A DNA stretch of 64,000 nt. It comes from Roseomonas genomospecies 6. GTDB lineage: Bacteria > Pseudomonadota > Alphaproteobacteria > Azospirillales > Azospirillaceae. Numbering within the stretch: the stretch's first letter is position 1; every line of letters starts with the position of its first letter. This document shows positions 26,400-34,396 of the stretch, in pieces. The DNA lies in assembly GCF_008365375.1 (NCBI RefSeq), contig NZ_QOKW01000010.1, positions 1-64,000 on the forward strand, read 5' to 3'. A model generated the notes under the pieces. It worked only from the letters and a program-made list of their open reading frames with translations. It did no database searches and was not told the origin of the DNA. The position numbers and the translations under genes were made by a program.

Positions 26400-26839
26400 G
26401 ACCGCCCCTCCCCCGTCTCCTGGCGCCGCCCGGTCAGCAGGCACGCGGCGGCGGTCAGGTCATCGGGGCGCACCGGCTTCACGAAGTACCAGTTGGCCCC
26501 CGCCAGAAGCGCCGTCTCGCGGTCGCTGTCCTTGGCTTCGGTGCTGATCATGATGGCCGGCACGTCCCGCAGGGCCGGCTCCCGCCGCAGGCGGCGCAGC
26601 ATGGTGTAACCGTCCATCTTCTGCATGTTGATGTCCACGATCAGCAGGTCCGGCGTGGATGCCAGCGCGTGCTCCAGACCGTCGATTCCGTTCACCGCCT
26701 CGTCCACGCGGAATCCGCCGGCCTCCAGAACCTGCCGGGTGTAGGCCCGCACGGTGACGGCGTCATCCACCACGAGGACGCGGGGCCGTGGGCTGGAAGA
26801 CTGCTGGCTGGAAGACTGCGGGCTGGAATGGTCGGTCAC
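26396..26839 (-). CDS. CheY-like response regulator
   Basis: 147 residues. Residues 1-19 are a Ser/Gln-rich tail created partly by a 15-bp tandem duplication (SSPQSSSQQSSSPRP). The receiver follows: VLVVDDAVTVR (acidic pair 25-26), phospho-acceptor D69 in LLIVDINMQKMDG, T100 in MISTEA and K121 in FVKPV. The FxKPV/DDL ending and the ANWYFVKPV phrase match CheY proteins encoded beside CheA. Overlaps the cheA ATG by four bases. Likely immediate phosphate acceptor of CheA, acting on another protein; no DNA-binding domain. Confidence 0.93.
   Translation of the reverse strand: MTDHSSPQSSSQQSSSPRPRVLVVDDAVTVRAYTRQVLEAGGFRVDEAVNGIDGLEHALASTPDLLIVDINMQKMDGYTMLRRLRREPALRDVPAIMISTEAKDSDRETALLAGANWYFVKPVRPDDLTAAACLLTGRRQETGEGRS
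26791..26829. repeat. 15-bp tandem duplication in receiver N-terminus
   Basis: GGCTGGAAGACTGCT, GGCTGGAAGACTGCG and a partial third copy. It is in frame and encodes the Ser/Gln-rich leader of the receiver protein. Confidence 0.85.
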
Positions 26840-26851
26840 CGGGCGGCCTCC

Positions 26852-27712
26852 CTAACTCTGGGGCTTCTGATAGAGAATGGCGTCGGGGAACCGGCGCGGC
26901 ACGAAGAGGGAGGACATCCGGCTCATGCTTTCCGAATGGCCGAGACAGATGAATCCGCAGGGCGACAGCGCGTCGTAGAACATGGACGCCGCCTCCCGCC
27001 GCCCCAGATCGTCGAAATAGATCAGCAAATTGCGGCAGAAGATCACATCCATGCCACGGAAATTCGCCATCTGCTGCGGATCGGCGATGTTCACCAGCGA
27101 GAAGTCGATGGAGTCCCGCAACTCCTCCATGATCTGCCAGCGCTGGTCGTCCAGACGGGTGAAATACTTGGCGATCAGATGCCGCGGCAGCGCCTGGAGC
27201 GAGCGTTCCTCGTAGATGCCTTCCCGCGCGCGGTCCAGGACGTGACTGTCGATGTCGGAGGCGTACAGCTCGATCTCGAAATCGTCGACCCGGCTCCACC
27301 GCTCCAGCAGCGTGATGGCGATGGAATAGGGTTCCTCCCCCGTGGCGCAGCCGGCGGACCAGATGCGGACCCGGCTTCCCGGCTCGCGCCCGCGCACCAC
27401 CTCGTCGAGCACGGAGTCCACGAGGCAGTCGAGCTGGTACAACTCGCGGAAGAAGTAAGTCTCGTTCACCGTCATGCGGTTGACGAGAAGCTGCAATTCC
27501 TCCCCCGACGCCTGGTATCGCAGCAGATTCAGGTAGTTCCGGAAACTATCCATGCCGACCGCCGCCATCCGCTCCGACACGCGGCGGTCCACGAAATAGC
27601 GCTTGGCTTCGGTGAAGGACAGGCCGGTGCGCTCCCGCAGGAACCGGCAGAAGGCGTCGTAGTCCGCCGCGCTCAGGCCGGCGGCGTCACCCTTGTCCGA
27701 AGACGGCGTCAT
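26852..27712 (-). CDS. cheR: Chemotaxis methyltransferase CheR
   Basis: 286 residues. N-terminal helical domain (YDAFCRFLRERTGLSFTEAKRYFVDRRVSERM ... VNRMTVNETYFFRE), then the SAM-binding domain with SAGCATGEEPYSIA (119-131), ASDIDSHVLDRAREGIYEE, and VIFCRNLLIYFDD near the end. All usual CheR motifs are present. It methylates glutamates on the receptor(s) in this operon, opposing CheB. Its ATG follows directly on the stop of the HEAT gene. Confidence 0.95.
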   Translation of the reverse strand: MTPSSDKGDAAGLSAADYDAFCRFLRERTGLSFTEAKRYFVDRRVSERMAAVGMDSFRNYLNLLRYQASGEELQLLVNRMTVNETYFFRELYQLDCLVDSVLDEVVRGREPGSRVRIWSAGCATGEEPYSIAITLLERWSRVDDFEIELYASDIDSHVLDRAREGIYEERSLQALPRHLIAKYFTRLDDQRWQIMEELRDSIDFSLVNIADPQQMANFRGMDVIFCRNLLIYFDDLGRREAASMFYDALSPCGFICLGHSESMSRMSSLFVPRRFPDAILYQKPQS

Positions 27713-28330
27713 TCAGGCTCCGGAGAACAGGCGGCGCGCCGCATCGACGGAAAAGGCGACGAAGGGATCGTCCGGAAAGCGCGCGGCCAGCCGCTCCACG
27801 ATGGGACGGGCGGCGGGATCGCCGCTTTCCATCAGCGCCTCGACCGCCGACAGGCAGACATTCACATGCGGGTCGCCGTCGATCACCCCGGCCAGCAGGT
27901 CCAGCCGGTCCGGATGCGGCAGCTTCCCGACGAGCTGGGCCGCGAAGATCCGCAGATCCGAGTCCGCGGCACCCAGCAGCGGGGCGATCTCCGGCATCAC
28001 CACGGCGGCGGGCATCTGCTGAAGGCTTTCGATCACGCCGTTGCGCAGCCCGACATCTTCGCTCGCCAGATAGGGCACCAGGGCCGCCGCGGCCTCGCGG
28101 TTGCCGGCGCGGACCAGGGCAGTCAGAAGGGTTTCGCGGACGCTCGGGTCCTCTTCCCGCCTCAGCCGCGCGGACAGGGCCGGGACGGCGTCGGGCCTTT
28201 CCCCAAGGCCATGGGCGGCCCGGCGGCGCTGCGCCGGGTCGGCGTCGTCCAGACGCGCCAGCGGATCGCCGCCCTCCGCGGCGTCCGCAGGGGCCACCTT
28301 TCCCATCTTCCGGGCCTTCACCAGGGCCAT
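27713..28330 (-). CDS. HEAT-repeat protein of chemosensory operon
   Basis: 205 residues: a basic N-terminus (MALVKARKMGKVAPADAAEGG) and about five HEAT-like helical repeats (ARLDDADPAQRRRAAHGLGERPDAVPALSARLRREEDPSVRETLLTALVRAGNREAAAALVPYLASEDVGLRNGVIESLQQM...). These repeats are protein-binding scaffolds. The MALVK start is shared with the receptor encoded four genes upstream in the same operon. HEAT proteins occur in several alternative chemosensory operons, where they are thought to link signalling proteins; the specific partner is unknown. Confidence 0.82.
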   Translation of the reverse strand: MALVKARKMGKVAPADAAEGGDPLARLDDADPAQRRRAAHGLGERPDAVPALSARLRREEDPSVRETLLTALVRAGNREAAAALVPYLASEDVGLRNGVIESLQQMPAAVVMPEIAPLLGAADSDLRIFAAQLVGKLPHPDRLDLLAGVIDGDPHVNVCLSAVEALMESGDPAARPIVERLAARFPDDPFVAFSVDAARRLFSGA

Positions 28331-28343
28331 GCCACCGTCTCCC

Positions 28344-29462
28344 TCATCCCGTCAGCCCCTTCACCCACCGCATCACCTGCTGGGCCACCCGGTCGGACGG
28401 CAGCACCGTATCGGCGCCGCCGCGGCGGATCAGCTCCTGCGGCATGCCGAACACGACGGCGCTGTCCTCCGCTTCCGCGATGGTGCGGCCGCCCTGCCGG
28501 CGCAACTCCGTCATGGCCGCCGCCCCGTCCGATCCCATGCCCGTCAGAAGAACGCCGATCAGCCGCGACGGAGCCACGGTGCGCAGAGCGCTTTCGACCA
28601 GCCGGTCCACGTTGGGGTGCCAGCTTCGCGCCTCGTCCGCCGGAACGGGCTGCGCGCAGAGCCGCCCGCCGCGCCGGACGATCTGAAGGTCGGCGCCGCC
28701 GCGCGCGATGCAAGCCATGCCGGGCTGGAGCGGGGTGGCCGCCACGGCCTCGACCACCGTCAGGGCGGAGATGGCGTTCAGGCGGCGGGCCAGCGGGCCG
28801 GTGAAGCTGGCGGGCATGTGCTGGGCCACCACCACCGGCCAGGGGAAATCCGTGGGCAGAAGCGGCAGGATGTCCTCCAGCGTCCGCGGCCCGCCGGTGG
28901 ACACGCCGACCAGCACCAGCCCCTCGCCCGGCCCCTCGCCCGGCCCCTCGCCCGGCACCGCGTCCGCGTCGTCCTTGTTCCGCGGTTTGGACGGGGTGGC
29001 GTCGGCCAGGAAATCGGCCCCGGCGATGCGCTCCCGCGCCAGGCGCAGCCGCTCCCGCAAACCTTGCACCCGCCGGGGCCGCGACCCGGCGGCGGCGCGC
29101 ACGGTGTCCACAAGCTCCTCCGCGATGGCGGCAAGGGCGCCCACGCCCGTCGGCTTCCGCACGGCCTCCACCGCCCCCAGCCGGAGGGCTTCCAAGGTCA
29201 CCTCCGCCCCCTCCGCGGTCAGGGCGGAGACCATCACGACCGGCTTCGGGTGCTCGACCATGATGCGCTTCAGGCAGGTTAGGCCGTCCATGCCGGGCAT
29301 CGTCACGTCCAGCGTCACCACGTCCGGGTCGAAAACGGGCAGCCGCTTCAGCGCCCCCTCGCCATCGGCGGCGGTTTCCACCTCGAAGCCGGCGGAGGAG
29401 AGGATGTCCCCGATGCGCCGCCGCATCAGCGCCGAATCATCGACGACCAGAACCTTCACCAT
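28344..29462 (-). CDS. cheB: Chemotaxis methylesterase CheB
   Basis: 372 residues. Receiver domain 1-120 (VDDSALMRRRIGDIL, phospho-acceptor D52 in VTLDVTMPGMDG, VRKP), a linker containing an exact PGEG triplet repeat (about 170-181), then the esterase domain with the catalytic triad Ser188 (GVSTGGP), His215 (AQHMPASF) and Asp312 (GMGSDGAAAM). It removes receptor methyl groups when phosphorylated by CheA. The linker repeat comes from a 12-bp tandem triplication. Confidence 0.95.
   Translation of the reverse strand: MVKVLVVDDSALMRRRIGDILSSAGFEVETAADGEGALKRLPVFDPDVVTLDVTMPGMDGLTCLKRIMVEHPKPVVMVSALTAEGAEVTLEALRLGAVEAVRKPTGVGALAAIAEELVDTVRAAAGSRPRRVQGLRERLRLARERIAGADFLADATPSKPRNKDDADAVPGEGPGEGPGEGLVLVGVSTGGPRTLEDILPLLPTDFPWPVVVAQHMPASFTGPLARRLNAISALTVVEAVAATPLQPGMACIARGGADLQIVRRGGRLCAQPVPADEARSWHPNVDRLVESALRTVAPSRLIGVLLTGMGSDGAAAMTELRRQGGRTIAEAEDSAVVFGMPQELIRRGGADTVLPSDRVAQQVMRWVKGLTG
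28921..28956. repeat. 12-bp tandem triplication in cheB linker
   Basis: Three exact copies of CCCTCGCCCGGC (28921-28932, 28933-28944, 28945-28956). It encodes the Pro-Gly-Glu-Gly linker between the CheB receiver and esterase domains. Confidence 0.95.
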
Positions 29463-29480
29463 GAACGGGCCACCATCGGC

Positions 29481-31049
29481 TCAGACGGTGGCCAGAAGGT
29501 CGGAAAGCTGGTCCATGTCCAGCAATTCCGCCGGGTCCATCAGCAGGATCATCCGCCGTCCACCCGCATCCTCCAGCGTGCCGATGCGGCGGATCAGCCG
29601 GTGCTGGGCCTGCGACACGACGGGGGCCGGCTCGACGGCGTTCTCCGGAATGCGGACGATCCCGGCCATGCCGTCCACCTGCAGCCCGGCGCGCGCCGAA
29701 CCCGAGGCGATCACCACCACACGCCCCCGCTCAGCCGGACCCCTGCTCCCTTCCGGCAGGCGCAGCAGGCGGCGCATCGCGACCAGGGGCAGGACCGCGC
29801 CGCGCAGGGTCGTCACGCCGCTGACGAAGTCCGGCGCGTTGGGCAGCGGCGTCACGGCGTCGGGCCGGCGCAGCACCTCCTGCACCGCCGCAACCGGCAG
29901 CCCGTACTCCGCCCCGGCCAGCCGGAACACCACGAAGGCGTCCGCCTGTTCCGCCGTCAAGCCCGCCTTCAAGCCCGCCGTCAAGCCCGCCGCCACAGCC
30001 GTCTCCTCTTCGCGCCCGGTTTCGCCGGCCAGCCCGGCGCCGTGACGGAACAGCCGTTCCGCCGACAGGACCGGAATCAGCCGGGTGCCGCCATCCAGCC
30101 GCGCGATGCCGTCCATGTCCTCGAACTCCGCCTCCCGCGCCATCAGCGGTGGAACCGGGTCGATGCGCCCGCGGGGAACGCGCAGGATCTCCCGCACATC
30201 CTCCACCACCACGCCCACCAGCCCTTCCGCCGTGCGCAGGACGGCCACCTTTCCGCGGCCCCCCTTGCCTCCGGCCTCTCCGGAGCCGTCGAGCCCGAAC
30301 AGTTCCCGCAGCCCGACCAGAGGCAGCAGCGCGTCGCGCAGGGTCATCATGCCGAGCAGATGGGTGCGGGCGCGGGGAACGCGGGTCACCGCGTCCGGAA
30401 CCGGAACGATTTCCCGCACCGCCGACACCGGCAGCGAGAACTCCTGCCCCCCAACGGTGAGGACGACGAGTTGTTCCTCGTCCTGCCGCGCCGCCGTGCC
30501 GGAGACGGTCCTCGGTACGGCCCTCGACTGGGGCGCGGCACCGAATTCCGCGCTCCCCCCCGGACCGGCCGCGGGGCCCAGATCGGCGAACTGGCGTTCG
30601 ATCATGGGGCCGGGATCGAGGATCAGGGCACCGTCCTGCCCGTCCCCGGCCAGGATCGTGCCGGCCAGAAGCTCCGCGTCGACGGACGGGTCGGGCGCGG
30701 TCCCGGCGTCGGCGATGCGGTCCTCCTCCACGCTGGACAGGCCGGACACGCCGTCCACCAGCAGGCCCACCGGCTGGCCGTTGTGGCTGACGATCAGCAG
30801 CCGGGCCGCCCTCCTCTCTTCGCCCTCCACCGCGCCAAGACCCAGGACCCGGCGCAGGCCGATGACCGGCAGCACCGCGCCGCGACGCCGGGCCAATCCC
30901 TCCAGGCTGGGCGGCCCCAGCGGGATGGGCACCAGCGTGGGCGGGCGCAGGATCTCCAGCACGCCGTCCAGCGGCAAGGCCAGCACCATGCCGCCGACCG
31001 TGAAAAGAACGAAGGAACGCACGCCGTCGCGGCGGATGTTCGCGGCCAT
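29481..31049 (-). CDS. CheW-type coupling protein with three CheW domains
   Basis: 522 residues, about three times the usual CheW length. Domain 1 about 8-150 (FVLFTVGGMVLALPLDGVLEILRP ... RRRGAVLPVIGLRRVLGL), domain 2 about 190-335 (LVVLTVGGQEFSLPVSAVREIVPVPDAVTRVP ... TLRDALLPLVGLRELFGL) and domain 3 about 368-520 (FVVFRLAGAEYGLPVAAVQEVLRRPDAVTPLPNAPDFVSGVTTLRGAVLPLVAMRRLLRL). Each has the SH3-like pattern that bridges receptors and CheA. Multi-CheW proteins change array geometry in other bacteria. Linkers are low-complexity, including a GLTAGLKAGLTA repeat made by a 12-bp DNA triplication. It is the only CheW gene in the operon. Confidence 0.92.
   Translation of the reverse strand: MAANIRRDGVRSFVLFTVGGMVLALPLDGVLEILRPPTLVPIPLGPPSLEGLARRRGAVLPVIGLRRVLGLGAVEGEERRAARLLIVSHNGQPVGLLVDGVSGLSSVEEDRIADAGTAPDPSVDAELLAGTILAGDGQDGALILDPGPMIERQFADLGPAAGPGGSAEFGAAPQSRAVPRTVSGTAARQDEEQLVVLTVGGQEFSLPVSAVREIVPVPDAVTRVPRARTHLLGMMTLRDALLPLVGLRELFGLDGSGEAGGKGGRGKVAVLRTAEGLVGVVVEDVREILRVPRGRIDPVPPLMAREAEFEDMDGIARLDGGTRLIPVLSAERLFRHGAGLAGETGREEETAVAAGLTAGLKAGLTAEQADAFVVFRLAGAEYGLPVAAVQEVLRRPDAVTPLPNAPDFVSGVTTLRGAVLPLVAMRRLLRLPEGSRGPAERGRVVVIASGSARAGLQVDGMAGIVRIPENAVEPAPVVSQAQHRLIRRIGTLEDAGGRRMILLMDPAELLDMDQLSDLLATV
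29953..29988. repeat. 12-bp tandem triplication in triple-CheW gene
   Basis: GCCGTCAAGCCC, GCCTTCAAGCCC, GCCGTCAAGCCC. In frame, it codes for the GLTAGLKAGLTA linker before the third CheW domain. Confidence 0.9.
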
Positions 31050-31075
31050 GGGTCGTCTCCCCCCAGCCCGGCCGG

Positions 31076-33064
31076 TCAGCCGGCCCCTTGCAGTTCTTCG
31101 GCCATGGCGGCGATCTCCTCGATGGCGGCGGCCAGTTCCTCGGCGCCCTTCGCCTGCTCCCGCGCAGCCTTGGCCGCTTCGTTGGCGGAGCGGTTGGCCT
31201 GGTTGGCCGCGGTGGCGATCTGCTCGACGCCCTTCTGCGCCTCCGCCACGGCGCGCTGCACTTCGCCGGCGTTCTCCACGATCTCGCGGCTGCCGACGGT
31301 CACCGTGCGCAGGTCCGTGACGGCGGCGGCGAGGCTGACGGCGAACTCCTGGTGGCGGGCGGCCTGACGCGCCGTCTCGGTCCCGATGTCCTCGATGTCG
31401 CGGCGGACGCGCCCGATCTGGTCCTGGATGGCGAACACGATGTCCTTCACCCGCTCCACATTCTCCGAACTGTCGCGGGCGAGGTTGCGGATGTCGTTGC
31501 TGACCACGGTGAAGCCGCGCCCGAACTCGCCGGCCCGCGCCGCCTCGATGGAGCCGCTGACCGCCAGCATGCCGGTCTGGATGGCGATGATGGAGATGGC
31601 GTCCACCACCTTGTCGATGCGCCGCCCGATCTGCTCCATGGCGCCGATCCGCTCCACCGTGCGGCGGCTGGCGGCGACCGCCTCGCCCACCCCGGCGGTC
31701 AGGGCGCCGACCATGCCCTGCGTCTCGGACAGCAGCGCTTCCAGCCCGACGCAGCGCTGAAGCGCCTCCTCCGCGCGGGCGTGGCCGAGCCGGGCGCTGG
31801 CCTCGATCTCCTCAATGGCGCTGCCGGACTGGTGGGTGGCCGCACCCTGGGCCTGGGCGCCGCGGGAGATTTGGGTGATGGCCGCCATGATCTGGGCGGC
31901 GGCGCGGTTGATCTCCTCGATGGCGGCGGACAACTGCTCGGCGGCGGAGGCCAGATCGCCGGCGGCGCGGTGGACGTCGGTGCTGCCGCTCAGCTCGTCC
32001 GCCAGATCGGAAAGCTGACCGGCGGCCTGCTCGCTCTGGGCCAGGGCCTTCGCCTGCTCGCCGACGGTCTTCAGCGCCTCCTCGCTGGCCGCCGCCTGCT
32101 CCTCCGCGGCGGAGGCCACGCTCTCGGCGCCGCGCTGCGCCTCCCGCCCGGCGGCGTCGGCCTCCAGCGCCGCCTTGATGGTGTCCTGCGCGCCGCGGGC
32201 GATATCCCCCATGCCGTCGCGCACCTGGTCGAGCTGCGCGGCGATCCGGCGGCCCCGCTCCACCTCCGTCTTGGACGCGTCCGCGGTGGCCACGATGCCC
32301 TCCGCAATGGCGCCCACCGCTTCCTGGATCTGGGCGACCATGCGGTTGATGTCGTTGGCGGAGCGCTCTGACCGCTCGGCCAGGGCCTGCACCTCGTCGG
32401 CCACGACGGCGAAGCCGCGCCCGGCGTCGCCCGCGCGGGCCGCCTCGATGGCGGCGTTCAGCGCCAGCAGGTTGGTCTGGTCGGCCATGACCGCCACGCC
32501 GTCCACGATGACGCCGATCTCCGCCGCCTGCCGCTCCAGGTCGCGGACCAGGGCGACCGCGGCGTCCTGCCGTTCGGCGGCGCGGACCAGCCCGTCGACG
32601 GAAGCGAGGATCTGGCCGCTGACCTCCTTCATCAGGGATTGCAGCGCCTCGATCCGGGCAAGCGACGATTCGGCGTTGCTCCGCGCCTGCCCGATCAGGC
32701 TGGCGCTGCGGTCGATCATCCGTTGCGACTGCTGGGTGGCGCTGGCCGCCTCCTCCGCACCGGCGGCGACCTGCTCCATCGCCTTGCGAAGCTCCTCCGC
32801 GGCGGCGGCGGCCTGGGTCACGCCGCTGGCGAGTTCGTTCGCGGCGGCGGCGATGCCCTCCGCCGCCTTGCGCCGCCGGTTGCCGGCGCGGGCGCGGCGC
32901 CGCACCTCCGCCGCGCGTCGGGTCGAAAGGGCATTGTCGGGCTGGCCGGCGGGAGCAAGGTCCGGCAACTCCGTTTCCCCGGCCGGCAGAACCGCGTCCT
33001 CGCCGGTATCCGCTCTGCGGGAGGCGCGCGCCGTGTCGATCCGCTTCTTCTTGACCAATGCCAT
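31076..33064 (-). CDS. Soluble methyl-accepting chemotaxis protein with two signalling tips
   Basis: 662 residues, no transmembrane segment and no recognisable sensor domain. The N-terminus is basic ([17 protein letters not shown], residues 50-66 Arg-rich). Two complete receptor hairpin tips are present: 187-231 ([46 protein letters not shown]) and 486-530 ([46 protein letters not shown]), separated by about 250 residues of Ala/Glu/Gln-rich coiled coil. The second tip is more diverged. Gln/Glu pairs suitable for CheR/CheB modification flank both. It is the only receptor in the operon and so likely nucleates a cytoplasmic array with the triple CheW and CheA. The input signal is unknown. Confidence 0.9.
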   Translation of the reverse strand: MALVKKKRIDTARASRRADTGEDAVLPAGETELPDLAPAGQPDNALSTRRAAEVRRRARAGNRRRKAAEGIAAAANELASGVTQAAAAAEELRKAMEQVAAGAEEAASATQQSQRMIDRSASLIGQARSNAESSLARIEALQSLMKEVSGQILASVDGLVRAAERQDAAVALVRDLERQAAEIGVIVDGVAVMADQTNLLALNAAIEAARAGDAGRGFAVVADEVQALAERSERSANDINRMVAQIQEAVGAIAEGIVATADASKTEVERGRRIAAQLDQVRDGMGDIARGAQDTIKAALEADAAGREAQRGAESVASAAEEQAAASEEALKTVGEQAKALAQSEQAAGQLSDLADELSGSTDVHRAAGDLASAAEQLSAAIEEINRAAAQIMAAITQISRGAQAQGAATHQSGSAIEEIEASARLGHARAEEALQRCVGLEALLSETQGMVGALTAGVGEAVAASRRTVERIGAMEQIGRRIDKVVDAISIIAIQTGMLAVSGSIEAARAGEFGRGFTVVSNDIRNLARDSSENVERVKDIVFAIQDQIGRVRRDIEDIGTETARQAARHQEFAVSLAAAVTDLRTVTVGSREIVENAGEVQRAVAEAQKGVEQIATAANQANRSANEAAKAAREQAKGAEELAAAIEEIAAMAEELQGAG

Positions 33065-33138
33065 GATCCCTAACCCCTTGCCCTTTGAAGCCCCTGCTTT
33101 TTACCGGTGGCTCTTGTTGATTGTTTCCGGTGCCTTCC

Positions 33139-33777
33139 TCAGGCCAGAACCCGGCCGATGTAGCGCCCGATGGCCGCCTTCAGCTCCGCCGCGGACCCGG
33201 CGTCGAGCGCCAGGACGATGGTGCCTTCCACGTCGTGGGGCGGCGTCCGGAAGGTGACGTGGAACAGGATCGCCTGGGAGTCCGCCGACAGCGCGACCCC
33301 GCAGCGGGACAGCAGGTCGTCCCCCGTACCGCGCAGGACCTGCGGCAGCGTGGTGCCGACCGAGACACCCAGCAGGTTCCCCATCGAGGACAGGCAACTG
33401 TTCAGAACGATGTTGCCGACCTCGCCCAGCGCCTCCTCCTCCAGCTCCGCCGCGTCCTCCTTCGGGACGCCGGGGGGCAGGGCGGCGCAGGCCAGCGGCA
33501 GGCCGCTCCGTTCCGGCATCAGCAGGATGGCCGAGCCGAGGAAGGCGCCGGACAGGCACTCCACCACCGCGGTCAGCGGTCCCGGCAGCGCCGACTGAAG
33601 CAGGCCGCCCACTTGGTCGCCGGGGACCAGGCTGACCATCGGGACGGAGATCTCCACCGGACCGTCGATCATGCGGCTGAGCGCCGTGGACGCCCGGCCC
33701 ACGCCGATGTTCCCCAACTCCGCCAGCGCGTCGCGCTCCAACTCGTCCAGATCAAGCCCCATCGGAGTCGGGTCCAT
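33139..33777 (-). CDS. CheC-type chemotaxis phosphatase (copy 2)
   Basis: 212 residues. Two phosphatase helices with ExxN: DALAELGNIGVGRASTALSRM (E20-N23) and EALGEVGNIVLNSCLSSMGNLL in the middle, each with a downstream Pro. This fits an active CheC that removes phosphate from the operon's receivers. It resembles the plus-strand CheC at 20140-20781 (same ERDAL(A/T)EL(G/V)N(I/M)GVGRA start), showing a duplicated pair on facing operons. No CheD is nearby. Confidence 0.87.
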   Translation of the reverse strand: MDPTPMGLDLDELERDALAELGNIGVGRASTALSRMIDGPVEISVPMVSLVPGDQVGGLLQSALPGPLTAVVECLSGAFLGSAILLMPERSGLPLACAALPPGVPKEDAAELEEEALGEVGNIVLNSCLSSMGNLLGVSVGTTLPQVLRGTGDDLLSRCGVALSADSQAILFHVTFRTPPHDVEGTIVLALDAGSAAELKAAIGRYIGRVLA

Positions 33778-33804
33778 CGGCGCGCCCCCGCCGGACCGCG
33801 CCGG

Positions 33805-34212
33805 TCAACCCGCTCCCCCGCCGGCCCCGTCACCCGCCGCGGGGCGGCGGGGCAGGCTGGCGGCGGTGAGGAAGCGGACCATCTGCTCCTCCTCCAGCGG
33901 CTTGGGCATGAAGGCGGCACCCAGGGCGCGGATGCCGGAGACCACCGAATCCTGGGCATTGGCCGTGATGATGGCGACGCGGATGTCCGGCTTGGCTTCC
34001 AGCAGGCGGGTGGCGGCCTCCAGACCGTTGTCGCCCGGCATGTTGAAATCGATTATGGCGATATGGATATCACTTTCGGTCAGTTTTTCATAAAGCTCGG
34101 CACTGTTCGCCGCCTCGATGACCGTCCAATCCGGCTTGTTCCGAAGTATTATGCCGCGGACATGCATGCGGGACAGCTTGCTGTCGTCCACGACGATTAC
34201 GGTCTTGCTCAA
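33805..34212 (-). CDS. CheY-like response regulator, first gene of che operon (TTG start)
   Basis: 135 residues beginning TTG AGC AAG ACC (34212). The TTG is chosen because GGAG stands eight bases upstream, no ATG or GTG lies between it and the receiver, and the predicted promoter -10 box at 34255-34260 would put longer starts outside the transcript. Receiver motifs: VIVVDDSKLSRM, D55 in IAIIDFNMPGDNG, ITANAQ and MPKPLEEE. It ends in a Gly/Ala/Pro tail. The phrase VRGIILRNKPDWTVIEAANSAE matches receivers usually encoded next to CheC, its likely phosphatase. Confidence 0.88.
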   Translation of the reverse strand: MSKTVIVVDDSKLSRMHVRGIILRNKPDWTVIEAANSAELYEKLTESDIHIAIIDFNMPGDNGLEAATRLLEAKPDIRVAIITANAQDSVVSGIRALGAAFMPKPLEEEQMVRFLTAASLPRRPAAGDGAGGGAG

Positions 34213-34254
34213 AGCCTGTGCTCCGGGAGGGGAGAAAATTTGAATTGTGAAACG

Positions 34255-34283
34255 ATTATAGCCACCGGCACGCCGCGCGCCAG
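34255..34283 (-). promoter_or_regulatory. Candidate sigma-70 promoter of the che operon
   Basis: On the minus strand CTGGCG (34283-34278), 17 bases, TATAAT (34260-34255). The -10 box is a perfect match and the -35 box 3/6. The predicted start is about 36 bases before the TTG codon at 34212. Confidence 0.5.
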
Positions 34284-34396
34284 CATCGATTGCATCCCGC
34301 AACCACCGTTTTTCCATGCCGCCGCCCTTGGCCCTGCGCGGCGCCTTTGGTAACAGAGGAGTCGAAAACAAGGTCAAGCCGTCCGGGGTTCCGTCC

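Noticed and set aside
23703..26609. 968-residue open frame on the plus strand over cheA
   Set aside because: It is a shadow of cheA and its neighbours, with no domain match, and it crosses the toxin-antitoxin operator dyad.
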